A stretch of 64,000 nucleotides of DNA from Noviherbaspirillum cavernae (GTDB lineage Bacteria > Pseudomonadota > Gammaproteobacteria > Burkholderiales > Burkholderiaceae_D), in NCBI RefSeq assembly GCF_003590875.1, contig NZ_QYUN01000003.1:62001-126000 (forward strand). The letters are read 5' to 3'. Numbering within the stretch: position 1 is the first letter of the stretch; each line of letters starts with the position of its first letter. Positions 1-8,630 of this stretch are shown in pieces. Under the pieces are notes generated by a model. That model was not told the origin of the DNA. It saw only the letters and a program-made list of their open reading frames with translations, and made no database searches. The position numbers and the translations under genes are program-made.

Positions 1-121
1 CCGGGCAAGGCGGGTGGAGAAGTCCATGGATATGCTGTCTGGCATGTTGTCGGTTGGGTACAGGATAGGCGGGATTCCTTCGATTGTGAAATTAAATGAT
101 AGGATCGAAACCATCTGATTC

Positions 122-994
122 ATGAATAGTTTGCACATGGCCAATCTGGACCTCGATCTGTTGCGCACCTTCATTGCGGTTGCCGAAAGCGGCGGATTCA
201 CGAGTGCGGCGCGGCGGCTGCACCGGACGCAGTCCACGGTCAGCCAGCAGATTCTGCGTCTGGAGGACAGCGCGGGCGCGGTCCTGTTCGACCGCAGCAG
301 CCGGCTCGTGGTGCTGACGGAGGAGGGCGAGCGCCTGCTGGGTTTTGCGCGGCGCATCCTCAAGCTGAATGATGAGGCATTCGAGGTGCTGGCAAACGGC
401 CTCGCCGAGGGCGTCCTGCGGCTGGGCGTGCCGGAGGACTTTACGACGCAGATGCTGACGCGGGTGCTGGCCGGCTTCGCGCGCCGGCACCCGCAGTTGC
501 GGCTGGATGTGACGAGCGATCTGAGCGCGCGTCTGCTGCACGCCTACGACATGCAGGAACTGGACATCGTGCTGGTGAAGCAGCTGGTCGGCAGCCGCAC
601 AGCCATCGCCTCGTGGCCGGAGCGGCTGCGCTGGATCGACAGCCGCGTGCATCCGGCATTTGCGCGCGACCCGGTGCCGCTCGCGGTCTTTCCGCAGCGC
701 GGCATGTACCGCGACGACATGATCGAGGCGCTGAATGCGAGCGGCCGCCGCTGGCGGATCAGCTATTGCAGCACCAGCCTGACGAGCCTGCAGGCGGCGG
801 TGGCCGATGGTCTCGGCATCAGCCTGCTGCCGGCGCGGGCAGTGACACGCCGGCACCGCATCATCGGTCCCCGCAGCGGCCTGCCGGTGGTCAACACCGT
901 GGAACTCGCGCTGCATTGCCGTCCGGATGCGAGTCCGGCGGTGCGGCAGCTGGCCGATTGCCTGATCGCGCTGTGTCAATCGATTCAGGATTGA
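122..994 (+). CDS. LysR-family transcriptional regulator
   Basis: This 290-residue protein has the normal LysR length. The N-terminal winged helix-turn-helix (about residues 8-66) includes GGFTSAARRLHRTQSTVSQQ, the classic LysR recognition region, and is followed by a substrate-binding domain. A second start at position 137 (MANLDLDLL) gives a protein that begins at the usual point of the family, so either start may be used. LysR proteins normally bind a small effector and act on a nearby promoter. The closest candidate is the MFS carrier 245 bases downstream on the same strand, although LysR genes are more often divergent from their target. The upstream partner may lie outside the window. 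The effector cannot be predicted. Confidence 0.9.
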   Translation: MNSLHMANLDLDLLRTFIAVAESGGFTSAARRLHRTQSTVSQQILRLEDSAGAVLFDRSSRLVVLTEEGERLLGFARRILKLNDEAFEVLANGLAEGVLRLGVPEDFTTQMLTRVLAGFARRHPQLRLDVTSDLSARLLHAYDMQELDIVLVKQLVGSRTAIASWPERLRWIDSRVHPAFARDPVPLAVFPQRGMYRDDMIEALNASGRRWRISYCSTSLTSLQAAVADGLGISLLPARAVTRRHRIIGPRSGLPVVNTVELALHCRPDASPAVRQLADCLIALCQSIQD

Positions 995-1238
995 CGCCAA
1001 GGCAGTAGCTTTCGCTGCAATGCCTTGCGGAATGGCGGCCTGCCTATCCACCGCCTGCATGTTTCGCAAAACACGGTAGACGCCACGCAAACCCTTTCCT
1101 GCCCATGCTTGCTACATTCGATTGCAGCAATCGCTCGCGCACGGCAGCGCGGGCCGGATTGCCTCTGTTCCGTCGAATGACATCGAGGACATGCGCATGA
1201 CGATGATCGCAGGGCAGTGATCATATGGGAGTGACCAT

Positions 1239-2672
1239 ATGACAGTGATACACAGCGACATCCCTGCCCGGCTCGACCGCCTTCCGTGGTCGCGCTGGCA
1301 TTGGCGCGTGGTCATCGCGCTCGGCGTGGCGTGGGTGCTCGACGGACTGGAAGTGACGCTGGTGGGTTCCATCGGCGGCGTGCTGGAAAGGCCCGACACG
1401 CTCGCGCTCACTGCTGCCCAGATCGGCTGGGCGGGCTCGCTCTACGTCGGCGGCGCGGTGGTCGGGGCGCTGGTGTTCGGTCGGCTCACCGACCGGCTGG
1501 GCCGCAAGCGGCTGTTTCTTGCCACGCTGTCGGTCTACATGCTGGCCACGCTGGCGACGGCGTTCTCGCCGGATTTCGCGTTCTTCGCGGCATGCCGCTT
1601 CATCACCGGGCTCGGCATCGGCGGCGAGTATGCGGCGATCAATTCCGCGATTGACGAATTGATCCCGGCGCGGGTGCGCGGCCGGGTCAATCTGGCCATC
1701 AACGGCAGCTTCTGGATCGGCACGGCGCTCGGCGCGGCGCTGAGTCTGGTGCTGCTGGACCCGCGCGTGCTTGGTCCGGTCGTCGGCTGGCGTGCCGGTT
1801 TCGTGCTCGGTGCGCTGCTGGCGGTGGCAATTGTGCTGGTGCGGCGCAACGTACCGGAAAGCCCGCGCTGGCTGCTCACGCATGGCCGTGCCGCGGAGGC
1901 GCAACGCATCATCGAGCGCATCGAGGCCGAGGTCGCGCAACAATGCGGCACGCTGCCCGCCGTCACCGGCAGCATCGCCTTCCCGGCGCATGCCGCGCCA
2001 TCGCTGCGGCAGGTGGCGCGGGTGCTGCTGCATCGCTACCGCCGGCGCAGCGTGGTGGCGCTGGCGCTGATGATTTCGCAGGCGTTTTTCTACAACGCGA
2101 TCTTCTTCACCTATGCGCTGGTGCTCACGCGCTTCCATCACGTGCCGGAAGGCCGGGTCGCGCTCTACATCTTTCCCTTCGCGCTCGGCAACGTGCTGGG
2201 CCCGCTCCTGCTTGGACCGCTGTTCGATCAGGTCGGGCGGCGCAGGATGATCGCGCTGACCTATGTGCTGTCCGGCATCGGACTCGCGCTGACCGGCTGG
2301 GCGTTCATGCAAGGCTGGCTCGATGCGCGCAGCCAGGCGTGGTGCTGGTCGGCCGTCTTCTTTCTGGCATCGGCGGCCGCCAGTTCGGCGTATCTGACGG
2401 TCAGCGAAGTGTTTCCGCTGGAAATGCGCGCGGTCGCCATCTCGGTCTTCTATGCGGTGGGAACAGGCGCGGGCGGATTTGCCGCGCCCGTCCTGTTCGG
2501 GATGCTGATCGAGACCGGCAATCGCGGCGCGGTGGCGGTCGGTTATGGCATCGGCGCGGCGCTCGTCGTGTTTGCCGGCTTGCTGGCATTGCGCTTTGCG
2601 GTGGATGCGGAGCGCAAGCCGCTGGAAGAAGTGGCTGCGCCTCTCTTCGCGTCCACGGAGCAGGAAGAATAA
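1239..2672 (+). CDS. MFS transporter, sugar/aromatic acid:H+ symporter type
   Basis: The protein has 477 residues and about 12 hydrophobic segments. The loop between TM2 and TM3 carries MFS motif A (GRLTDRLGRKRLF), and the loop after TM6 has PESPRWLL, typical of the sugar-porter and aromatic-acid-symporter branch. A long hydrophilic central loop follows (about residues 210-260). The start is supported by GGGAG 7 bases before ATG. It should import a small organic acid or similar solute across the inner membrane. LysR upstream and GntR plus an aldehyde dehydrogenase downstream suggest a role in aromatic or acid catabolism, but the substrate is inference. Confidence 0.88.
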   Translation: MTVIHSDIPARLDRLPWSRWHWRVVIALGVAWVLDGLEVTLVGSIGGVLERPDTLALTAAQIGWAGSLYVGGAVVGALVFGRLTDRLGRKRLFLATLSVYMLATLATAFSPDFAFFAACRFITGLGIGGEYAAINSAIDELIPARVRGRVNLAINGSFWIGTALGAALSLVLLDPRVLGPVVGWRAGFVLGALLAVAIVLVRRNVPESPRWLLTHGRAAEAQRIIERIEAEVAQQCGTLPAVTGSIAFPAHAAPSLRQVARVLLHRYRRRSVVALALMISQAFFYNAIFFTYALVLTRFHHVPEGRVALYIFPFALGNVLGPLLLGPLFDQVGRRRMIALTYVLSGIGLALTGWAFMQGWLDARSQAWCWSAVFFLASAAASSAYLTVSEVFPLEMRAVAISVFYAVGTGAGGFAAPVLFGMLIETGNRGAVAVGYGIGAALVVFAGLLALRFAVDAERKPLEEVAAPLFASTEQEE

Positions 2673-2684
2673 GGCAGTTTAAAC

Positions 2685-2698
2685 CTTGGTATACCAAG
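2685..2698. promoter_or_regulatory. Perfect 14-bp palindrome, probable GntR operator
   Basis: CTTGGTATACCAAG reads identically on both strands. It lies about 135 bases before the GntR gene and 12 bases after the MFS stop. GntR/FCD-family regulators typically bind short palindromes of this kind centred on TA, so autoregulation is a reasonable inference. Confidence 0.6.
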
Positions 2699-2757
2699 CG
2701 CCTCATAATTGAGCAAAAATGCGCAAATATTGTGCGATTAGCGCCCAAAGATGGAAT

Positions 2758-2770
2758 CTTGGTATACATC
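2758..2770. promoter_or_regulatory. Second, partial copy of the GntR operator
   Basis: CTTGGTATACATC repeats the left half and centre of the perfect palindrome at 2685, 73 bases further on, with a degraded right half. It sits 65 bases before the GntR start codon. A full site plus a degenerate site is compatible with cooperative binding. Confidence 0.45.
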
Positions 2771-2834
2771 AATGCCATTCCGGTGTACCTTGTGCGTGGA
2801 GACATCTGCAACAGACAGAAGATCAGGCAGAACA

Positions 2835-3581
2835 ATGAAAAACGAAAAACGCATGGATACCCAGACGGCGCGGCTGGTCGTGGCGCTGCGGGACATGATC
2901 ATGAAGGGCGAATTCCCCGGCGGCGAACGGCTGGTCGAAGCCGTGCTGTCGGAACGCCTGCAGGCATCCCGCACGCCGGTGCGTTCCGCGCTGTTGATGC
3001 TGGAGCAGCAGGGGCTGGTGCAGCGCGCGCAGGGCGGCGGCTACGTGGTGCGCAAGTACACCGCCCGCGAGATTTCCGAAGCTATCGCCGTGCATGCCAA
3101 TCTCGAAGGCATGTGCGCGCGCCTCGTCGCGGAGCAGGGCGTGTCGCGCAGCCTGAGCGATGAATTGCAGGCCTGCCTGGACGAGGGCGACCGCGCCCTG
3201 AGTCCTTCCGAACTCGACATGGACGCCATCGCCGCCTACCTTGCGGCCAACACGCGATTCCACAAGCTCATCGTCGATGCTTCCGGCAATGAAGTACTCA
3301 AGCAATGCATGGAGATGCTCGACCGCATCCCGTTCGCGTCCGCGGGCGGAATGCTGCCATTCCAATCGAAACTGCCGCACAGCGACGACCTGATGCGCTT
3401 TGCGCATCGCCAGCATCACATGCTGGTGGAGGCGCTGCGCCGGGGACAGAGCGCGCGCGCGCAGGCACTGGCCGAGGAACATCGGCAGATCGCGCTGATG
3501 AATCTGAAACACGCCACCGAACATGCCGAAGGCGACGCCGACGACGTGCTGCCGGTGCTGCGGCTCGACCTGATTTCATGA
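2835..3581 (+). CDS. GntR-family (FCD domain) transcriptional regulator
   Basis: From this ATG the protein has 248 residues. The N-terminal winged helix (about residues 10-72) contains GERLVEAVLSERLQASRTPV and LVQRAQGGGYVV, typical of the FadR/VanR branch. The C-terminal all-helical FCD domain has the expected metal or ligand histidines (TRFHKLIVDASGN and HHMLVEALRRG). The frame extends further upstream, but that part is out of character and overlaps the putative operators, so this start is preferred. It is likely to regulate the aldehyde dehydrogenase that follows, and possibly the liv operon, in response to an acid ligand. Confidence 0.88.
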   Translation: MKNEKRMDTQTARLVVALRDMIMKGEFPGGERLVEAVLSERLQASRTPVRSALLMLEQQGLVQRAQGGGYVVRKYTAREISEAIAVHANLEGMCARLVAEQGVSRSLSDELQACLDEGDRALSPSELDMDAIAAYLAANTRFHKLIVDASGNEVLKQCMEMLDRIPFASAGGMLPFQSKLPHSDDLMRFAHRQHHMLVEALRRGQSARAQALAEEHRQIALMNLKHATEHAEGDADDVLPVLRLDLIS

Positions 3582-3582
3582 A

Positions 3583-3602
3583 CCGTTCACCTCGGTGAAC
3601 GG
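3583..3602. other. Hairpin between GntR and aldehyde dehydrogenase genes
   Basis: A 9-bp perfect stem (CCGTTCACC / GGTGAACGG) with a 2-base loop starts just after the GntR stop codon. No T-run follows, so it is not a standard intrinsic terminator. It may stabilise the upstream transcript or attenuate read-through. Confidence 0.4.
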
Positions 3603-3719
3603 AATGCAGCGGACACGATGCGACATCGCGTCGCGTCTGCTGCGCGGAAAAAACGGCGCGGGTTTTCCCGCCGATGCATCAACGCGGCGACATGGCCGCA
3701 CTATCAAAGGAGACAGACG

Positions 3720-5195
3720 ATGACCACCACGGTACCGAGTGCAATTGCAGATTCCCGCGCATGGGAGGGAAAGGCCCTGTCGCACGGCTGGAGCGAAACC
3801 GCCGGCGGACGCCATGACGTGATCGAACCCGCGACCGGCAAGGTATTGCACACCGTGGGACTGGCCAATCCGCAGGACATCGCCGAAGCGGCGAAGCGCG
3901 CCAAGGCCGCGCAACCGAAATGGGAAGCGACGCCGTTCGAGGAGCGCGCCGCGATCCTGCGCCGCGCCGCCGACATCCTCGAACGCAGCGGCGACGCAAT
4001 GAAGCCGCGCTTCATCCGCGAGACCGGCAGCGTGCCGCCGAAGGTCGATTTCGAACTGGGTCTCGGCATCGGCATGCTGCGCGAAGCGGCGGCCCTGCTG
4101 ACGCAGCCGCACGGACTACTGCTGCCCAGCACCGCCAACCGCATGAGCATCGGCCGCCGCGTGCCGCATGGCGTGGTCGGCGTGATCGCACCGTTCAATG
4201 CACCGATGGCGCTGTCGACGCGCGCGGTCGCACCGGCGCTGGCGCTTGGCAATACCGTCGTGCTGAAACCCGATCCGCAAACCACTTACGCCGGTGGCTA
4301 CGTCTTGGCGGCGGCGCTGCTGGAAGCCGGCCTGCCGGAAGACTGCCTGTACGTGCTGCCGGGCGGCGTCGATGCCGGCGAGGCGCTGGTCACCGATCCG
4401 AACGTGTCGATGATTTCCTTCACCGGCTCCACCAATGCCGGCCGCCGCGTCGGCGAACTGGCGAGCCGCCACCTGAAGCGCGTCACGCTGGAGCTGGGCG
4501 GCAAGAATTCGATCATCGTGTTCGACGACGCCGATCTCGACGTCGCCGCCTCGAACGTCGCATGGGGCTGCTACCTGCACCAGGGCCAGATCTGCATGAC
4601 GACCGGCCGCGTGCTGGTGCAGAAGAGCATCGCCGAGGAATTCATCAAGCGCCTCGCGGAGAAGGCGGAACACCTGCCGGTCGGCGATCCGGCCACCGCG
4701 CATGTCGCGCTCGGCCCGGTCATCAACCAGCGCCAGCTGCAGCGCATCGACAGCATCGTGAAGGACACCGTGGCGGCGGGCGCGACCCTGCGCGCGGGCG
4801 GCAGCTACGAGGGACTGTTCTACCGCCCGACCGTGCTGACCGACGTCAAGCCCGGCATGCGCGCCTACGATGAGGAAGTGTTCGGCCCGGTCACGTCCAT
4901 CGTCACCTTCGAGACGGAAGATGAAGCGATCGCTCTGAACAACGACACCGAGTACGGCCTGTCGTGCGGCGTCCTGACGAAGTCGCTGGAGCGTGCAATG
5001 TATGTCGCGCACCGCGTCAAGACCGGCAAGGTGCACATCAACGACCAGACCGTCGGCGACGAACCATGGGTGCCGTTCGGCGGCATGGGCGCTTCCGGCA
5101 ACGGCGGCCGGCACGGCGGCCCGGCGAACTGGGAGGAATTCACCCAGTGGCAATGGATCACGATCCAGGACAAGGCGACGGCTTACCCGTTCTGA
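3720..5195 (+). CDS. Aldehyde dehydrogenase, benzaldehyde/vanillin dehydrogenase-like
   Basis: This 491-residue NAD(P)+-dependent ALDH starts at an ATG behind a good ribosome site (AAAGGAGACAG). It has the family landmarks: GVIAPFNAP near residue 155 (cofactor-binding asparagine), FTGST near 230, the general base Glu258 in LELGGKN and the nucleophile Cys292 in GQICMTTGR. The spacing of 34 between Glu and Cys is the family norm. The overall flavour (IGRRVPHGVVGVIAPFNAP, HQGQICMTT) matches benzaldehyde and vanillin dehydrogenases that oxidise aromatic aldehydes to acids. It follows a GntR regulator and precedes a complete ABC importer. The exact aldehyde is not predictable. Confidence 0.85.
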   Translation: MTTTVPSAIADSRAWEGKALSHGWSETAGGRHDVIEPATGKVLHTVGLANPQDIAEAAKRAKAAQPKWEATPFEERAAILRRAADILERSGDAMKPRFIRETGSVPPKVDFELGLGIGMLREAAALLTQPHGLLLPSTANRMSIGRRVPHGVVGVIAPFNAPMALSTRAVAPALALGNTVVLKPDPQTTYAGGYVLAAALLEAGLPEDCLYVLPGGVDAGEALVTDPNVSMISFTGSTNAGRRVGELASRHLKRVTLELGGKNSIIVFDDADLDVAASNVAWGCYLHQGQICMTTGRVLVQKSIAEEFIKRLAEKAEHLPVGDPATAHVALGPVINQRQLQRIDSIVKDTVAAGATLRAGGSYEGLFYRPTVLTDVKPGMRAYDEEVFGPVTSIVTFETEDEAIALNNDTEYGLSCGVLTKSLERAMYVAHRVKTGKVHINDQTVGDEPWVPFGGMGASGNGGRHGGPANWEEFTQWQWITIQDKATAYPF

Positions 5196-5211
5196 TCGAG
5201 GTACTGCAGCT

Positions 5212-5304
5212 CCTTCCCCTTCAAGGGGAAGGTTGGGATGGGGATGGGTTTTACGCAGCGAGATTGACCCATCCCCACCCTAACCCTCCCTTTGAAGGGG
5301 AGGG
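5212..5304. repeat. Paired palindromic intergenic element (CCTTCCCCTTCAAGGGGAAGG type)
   Basis: One unit is an inner palindrome, CCTTCCCCTTCAAGGGGAAGG, followed by a G-rich tail (GGGATGGGGATGGG). The second unit, ending at 5304, is its inverted complement, so the whole element can fold into a long cruciform. Related units occur again at 6636-6803. It lies between the ALDH and livJ and may act as a transcript-stabilising or terminating BIME-like element. Confidence 0.7.
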
Positions 5305-5390
5305 AACGTAGTCGTCGTCGTGCTACGCAGTTTCGTGACTTATAAAGACAGCAAAAAACACCACGCCCCACCAACTCAAAGGAGACAACA

Positions 5391-6590
5391 ATGAAGAAGA
5401 CGTTCACCGCCAGACGCAGAGCGATCGTCACTGCGCTCGCCGCCGCCATCGCCGCACCCGCCATCAGCTTTGCGCAATCCGCCGACAAGCCCGTGCGCAT
5501 CGGTTACACCATGTCGCGCACCGGTCCGTATGCGCCCGGCGCGCAGGTGTCGCAGGAGCCGAACTACGTGCTGTGGGCGCAACAGGTCAATGCCGCCGGC
5601 GGCCTGTCGGTCAAGGGCCAGAAGCGCAAGGTCGAACTGGTCGCCTACGATGACCGCAGCGAAATCGAAACCGCCGTGCGTACCTATGAAAAGCTGATGG
5701 GCAGCGACAAGGTGGACCTGATCCTGCCGCCGTGGGGCTCGGCCATGAACTTCGCCATCGCGCCGCTGGCGAACCGCTACGGCTATCCCTTCCTCGCGCC
5801 GACCGCGCTGTCACGCAAGCTGATCGACATGCAGCTGCCGTACTTCTTCTCGCTGCTGCAGCAACCGGACAAGATGATGGGCGCGCTGGTCGACATGCTG
5901 AAGGCGAACAACGTCAAGACCATTGCCGTGGTTTACATGGATGACCTGTTCGGCATCGAGAACATGGCATCGCTGCGTCTTGCATTGCGCGGCACCAACA
6001 TCCAGATCATCGAGAGCAAGAGCTATCCGCTCGGCGTGAAGGATCTGTCGCCAGTGCTGAAATCGATCAAGGCGATGAACCCGGATGCCTTCATCGGCAT
6101 CACCTATCCGCCCGATACCATCCTCGCGTCCACACAGTCGCGTGAAATCGAATTCAATCCGAAGTTCTTCTACGCCTCGGTCGGCACCGCGTTCCCGCTC
6201 TACAAGCAGCGCATCGGCGCGAATGCGGAAGGCGTGCTCGGCATGGGCTCGTGGAACTCGAAGGTGACGCCGGAAGCGAAGGTGTACTTCGACGCGCACA
6301 CGTCGCAGATGAAGAAGGAGCCGGACCGCTGGGCCAGCGGCCACGCATGGGCCGGCCTGGAAATCCTGCAGCAATCGGTGGACAAGGTCGGCCTCGACCG
6401 CAAGGCGCTGCGTGACTACATCGCCAACAACGAGTTCAACACCATCCTCGGCAAGATCCGCTTCAGCCGTGGCGAAAATGCCAGCGTGCCGGGTACGGTC
6501 GGGCAGTGGCAGAACGGCGAGTTCGAGGTGGTGTGGCCGCAAGCGCGTGCGACGGCGAAGCTGGTGACGGCGAAGCCGGCGTGGAAGTAA
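5391..6590 (+). CDS. Branched-chain amino acid ABC transporter, periplasmic binding protein (LivJ-like)
   Basis: The protein has 399 residues. An N-terminal signal peptide has a basic start (MKKTFTARRR), an alanine-rich core and a cleavage site near ISFAQS|AD. The mature part is a Peripla_BP_6 fold with PVRIGYTMSRTGPYAPG at the start and the expected NAAGG, YDDRSE and PWGSAMN segments. A strong ribosome site (AAAGGAGACAAC) precedes the ATG. It is the first gene of a five-gene liv-type operon, separated from livH by 250 bases holding palindromic repeats. The ligand may well be an aromatic acid instead of an amino acid, given the ALDH and regulators upstream, but that is inference. Confidence 0.88.
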   Translation: MKKTFTARRRAIVTALAAAIAAPAISFAQSADKPVRIGYTMSRTGPYAPGAQVSQEPNYVLWAQQVNAAGGLSVKGQKRKVELVAYDDRSEIETAVRTYEKLMGSDKVDLILPPWGSAMNFAIAPLANRYGYPFLAPTALSRKLIDMQLPYFFSLLQQPDKMMGALVDMLKANNVKTIAVVYMDDLFGIENMASLRLALRGTNIQIIESKSYPLGVKDLSPVLKSIKAMNPDAFIGITYPPDTILASTQSREIEFNPKFFYASVGTAFPLYKQRIGANAEGVLGMGSWNSKVTPEAKVYFDAHTSQMKKEPDRWASGHAWAGLEILQQSVDKVGLDRKALRDYIANNEFNTILGKIRFSRGENASVPGTVGQWQNGEFEVVWPQARATAKLVTAKPAWK

Positions 6591-6635
6591 GTGCGCATCG
6601 CTTGTAGCAATCAATAGCTTAGGCGGCACAACGTT

Positions 6636-6803
6636 CCCTCCCCTTCAAGGGGAGGGCTAGGGTGGGGATGGATTTCGATACACGTGCATAAAAGCCCATC
6701 CTCATCTGAAAAAACGGAGTACGGGCTTGCAAGCCCGTACCGTTTCATCGGCGGGCGATATATCGCCCGAAACCCCGACTCCACCCCCTTGAAGGGGAAG
6801 GAG
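6636..6803. repeat. Cluster of palindromic elements between livJ and livH
   Basis: This 168-base stretch holds four symmetric sequences. They are CCCTCCCCTTCAAGGGGAGGG at 6636-6656, a perfect 22-bp palindrome at 6719-6740 centred on TTGCAA with GTACGGGC arms, a perfect 18-bp palindrome at 6752-6769 (CGGGCGATATATCGCCCG), and an inverted unit near 6783-6803 matching the first. The outer two belong to the same family as 5212-5304. Such a block between a binding-protein gene and its permease genes commonly sets a stepped expression level, which is inference here. Confidence 0.65.
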
Positions 6804-6840
6804 TCATGCCGCATATCCAAGCAAACGAACAGGAACAACA

Positions 6841-7716
6841 ATGGATCTCTCCCTGTTTGCCGACCTCATAGTCAACGGGTTGGTAATCGGCGGCATCTAT
6901 GCCGTCATCGCCATCGGGCTGAACATGCAGTACGGCCTGATGCGCATATTGAACATCGCCCACGGCGAATTCCTGATGATCGGGGCGTTCCTGATGTTCA
7001 CCCTGCACACGGTCACCGGCATGAGTCCCTTGCTCTTCCTGCCGGTCGTCGTGCTGATCTGCTTCGCGGCGGGACTGCTGCTGCATCGCCTCGTGTTCAA
7101 GCGCCTGTCCGCGACCTCGAAGTCGCTGGACCAGGTCGAGGAGCGCAGCCTCATCGTCGGCTTCGGCCTGATGTTCATCCTGCAGAACGTCGCGTCGCTG
7201 GTCTGGGGCGCCGACCTGCGCGGCTATGACTTCATGAGCGAGCCGGTGAAGTACGGCGGCGTGATCGTGACGCAGAACCGCCTGCTGGTGCTGTTCCTCG
7301 CATTGGTCGCGAGCGTCGGCCTGATCGTGCTGCTGCAACGCACGCTGCTCGGCAAGGCCGTGCGCGGCATGCTGCAATCGCCGCTCGGCGCGTGGCTGGT
7401 CGGCATCGACACGCAGCGCCTGCATCCATTCATGTTTGCGCTGGGCATCGCAATGGCCGGACTGGCCGGCGCGCTCCTGAGCATGATCTACGAAGTGTCG
7501 CCGTCCATCGGCGAGAGCTACACCGTCATGGCCCTGATCGTCATCACGCTCGGCGGACTCGGCAGCATCGCCGGCAGCTTCGCCGCCGCCATGCTGCTCG
7601 GGCTGGTGGAAAGCTTCGGCACCCACTTCACCAATCCATCGCTGAAGATGCTGCTGAGCTACGGCATCTTCGTCCTGATCCTGATGACAAGACCAAAGGG
7701 ACTGTTCGCCAAATGA
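6841..7716 (+). CDS. Branched-chain amino acid ABC transporter permease (LivH-like)
   Basis: The protein has 291 residues and about eight membrane segments. The opening LIVNGLVIGGIYAVIAIGLN and NIAHGEFLMIGAF are LivH signatures, and the cytoplasmic loop with GIDTQRLHPFMFALGIAMAG is the coupling region for the ATPases. The stop overlaps the livM start in ATGA, which implies translational coupling. It forms the membrane channel with LivM, supplied by the periplasmic protein encoded upstream. Confidence 0.9.
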   Translation: MDLSLFADLIVNGLVIGGIYAVIAIGLNMQYGLMRILNIAHGEFLMIGAFLMFTLHTVTGMSPLLFLPVVVLICFAAGLLLHRLVFKRLSATSKSLDQVEERSLIVGFGLMFILQNVASLVWGADLRGYDFMSEPVKYGGVIVTQNRLLVLFLALVASVGLIVLLQRTLLGKAVRGMLQSPLGAWLVGIDTQRLHPFMFALGIAMAGLAGALLSMIYEVSPSIGESYTVMALIVITLGGLGSIAGSFAAAMLLGLVESFGTHFTNPSLKMLLSYGIFVLILMTRPKGLFAK

Positions 7717-8630
7717 AAAAATTCCTGTTCGCCGTCCTCGCGGTCGGCGCCATTCTCGCCTGCGCGCCGTGGGCGCTGCCCGACTTCTGGGTATCGCTCC
7801 TGATGACGTGCATGATGTATTCCGCGCTGGCAGTCAGCTGGGCCATGTTCAGCGGCGCGACGCGCTATCTGTCGCTGGCCACCTCGGCACTGTTCGGCCT
7901 CGGCACCTACACCACCGCAATGGCCATGCCGTACCTGCCATGGCCGCTCCTGATATTCGCCGGCGGTCTGGTGGCGACATTGTTCGCGTTCCTCGCTGGC
8001 GCGGCGGTCATGCATCTGCGCGGCACCTACTTCGCCGTGCTGACTTTCGGGCTGGGCGAACTGGTCAAGCATTCCATCACCTACACCGAGAAGAGCGTGT
8101 TCGGCACGGTCGGACGCGTGCTGACCGAAGTGCCGTCCAATGAAACCCTGTACTGGACCATGCTGATCCTCGCCATGCTCGCCGTCGTTACCTACAAGCT
8201 GGTCGCGAATTCGCGCCTCGGCTTCGCGATGCGCGGCATCGGCGCCGACGAACAGCGTGCCGCGACCCTCGGCGTCAATCCGCGCAAGGTCAAGCTGATC
8301 GGTTTCGCGCTGAGCGCTTGGTTCGCCGGCGCGGTCGGCGCGGCGATGGCCGTACGCTGGACCTACATCGACCCGCATTCCGCCTTCAGCCCGCTGATCG
8401 GATTCCAGACGGTGCTGATCGCGATGATCGGCGGCGCGACCACCTGGCGCGGCCCGGTGATCGCCGCCATCGTCTTGAGCCTGCTGTCGGATGCATTGCG
8501 TCTCAACTTCCCGCAGGCCTATCTCATTCTCTTGGGCGTGCTGCTGATCGTGTGCGTCCTCTTCATCCCCGGCGGCATCGCCAGCATCCAGTGGCGCAAT
8601 CTGCTCGGCAAACGCAAGGAGGCAGCATGA
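7713..8630 (+). CDS. Branched-chain amino acid ABC transporter permease (LivM-like)
   Basis: The start is the ATG that overlaps the livH stop, giving 305 residues. Family features include an early cluster of membrane helices, MHLRGTYFAVLTFGLGEL, and the EAA-like loop RLGFAMRGIGADEQRAATLG, which contacts the ATP-binding subunits. About eight to nine membrane segments are present. The ATGA overlap with livG continues the tight operon. It pairs with LivH to form the transmembrane pore. Confidence 0.9.
   Translation: MKKFLFAVLAVGAILACAPWALPDFWVSLLMTCMMYSALAVSWAMFSGATRYLSLATSALFGLGTYTTAMAMPYLPWPLLIFAGGLVATLFAFLAGAAVMHLRGTYFAVLTFGLGELVKHSITYTEKSVFGTVGRVLTEVPSNETLYWTMLILAMLAVVTYKLVANSRLGFAMRGIGADEQRAATLGVNPRKVKLIGFALSAWFAGAVGAAMAVRWTYIDPHSAFSPLIGFQTVLIAMIGGATTWRGPVIAAIVLSLLSDALRLNFPQAYLILLGVLLIVCVLFIPGGIASIQWRNLLGKRKEAA

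Noticed and set aside
1221..2312. A 363-codon minus-strand frame opposite the MFS gene
   Set aside because: It is a shadow frame rich in Arg, His and Gln; the plus strand encodes a complete MFS protein with motif A.
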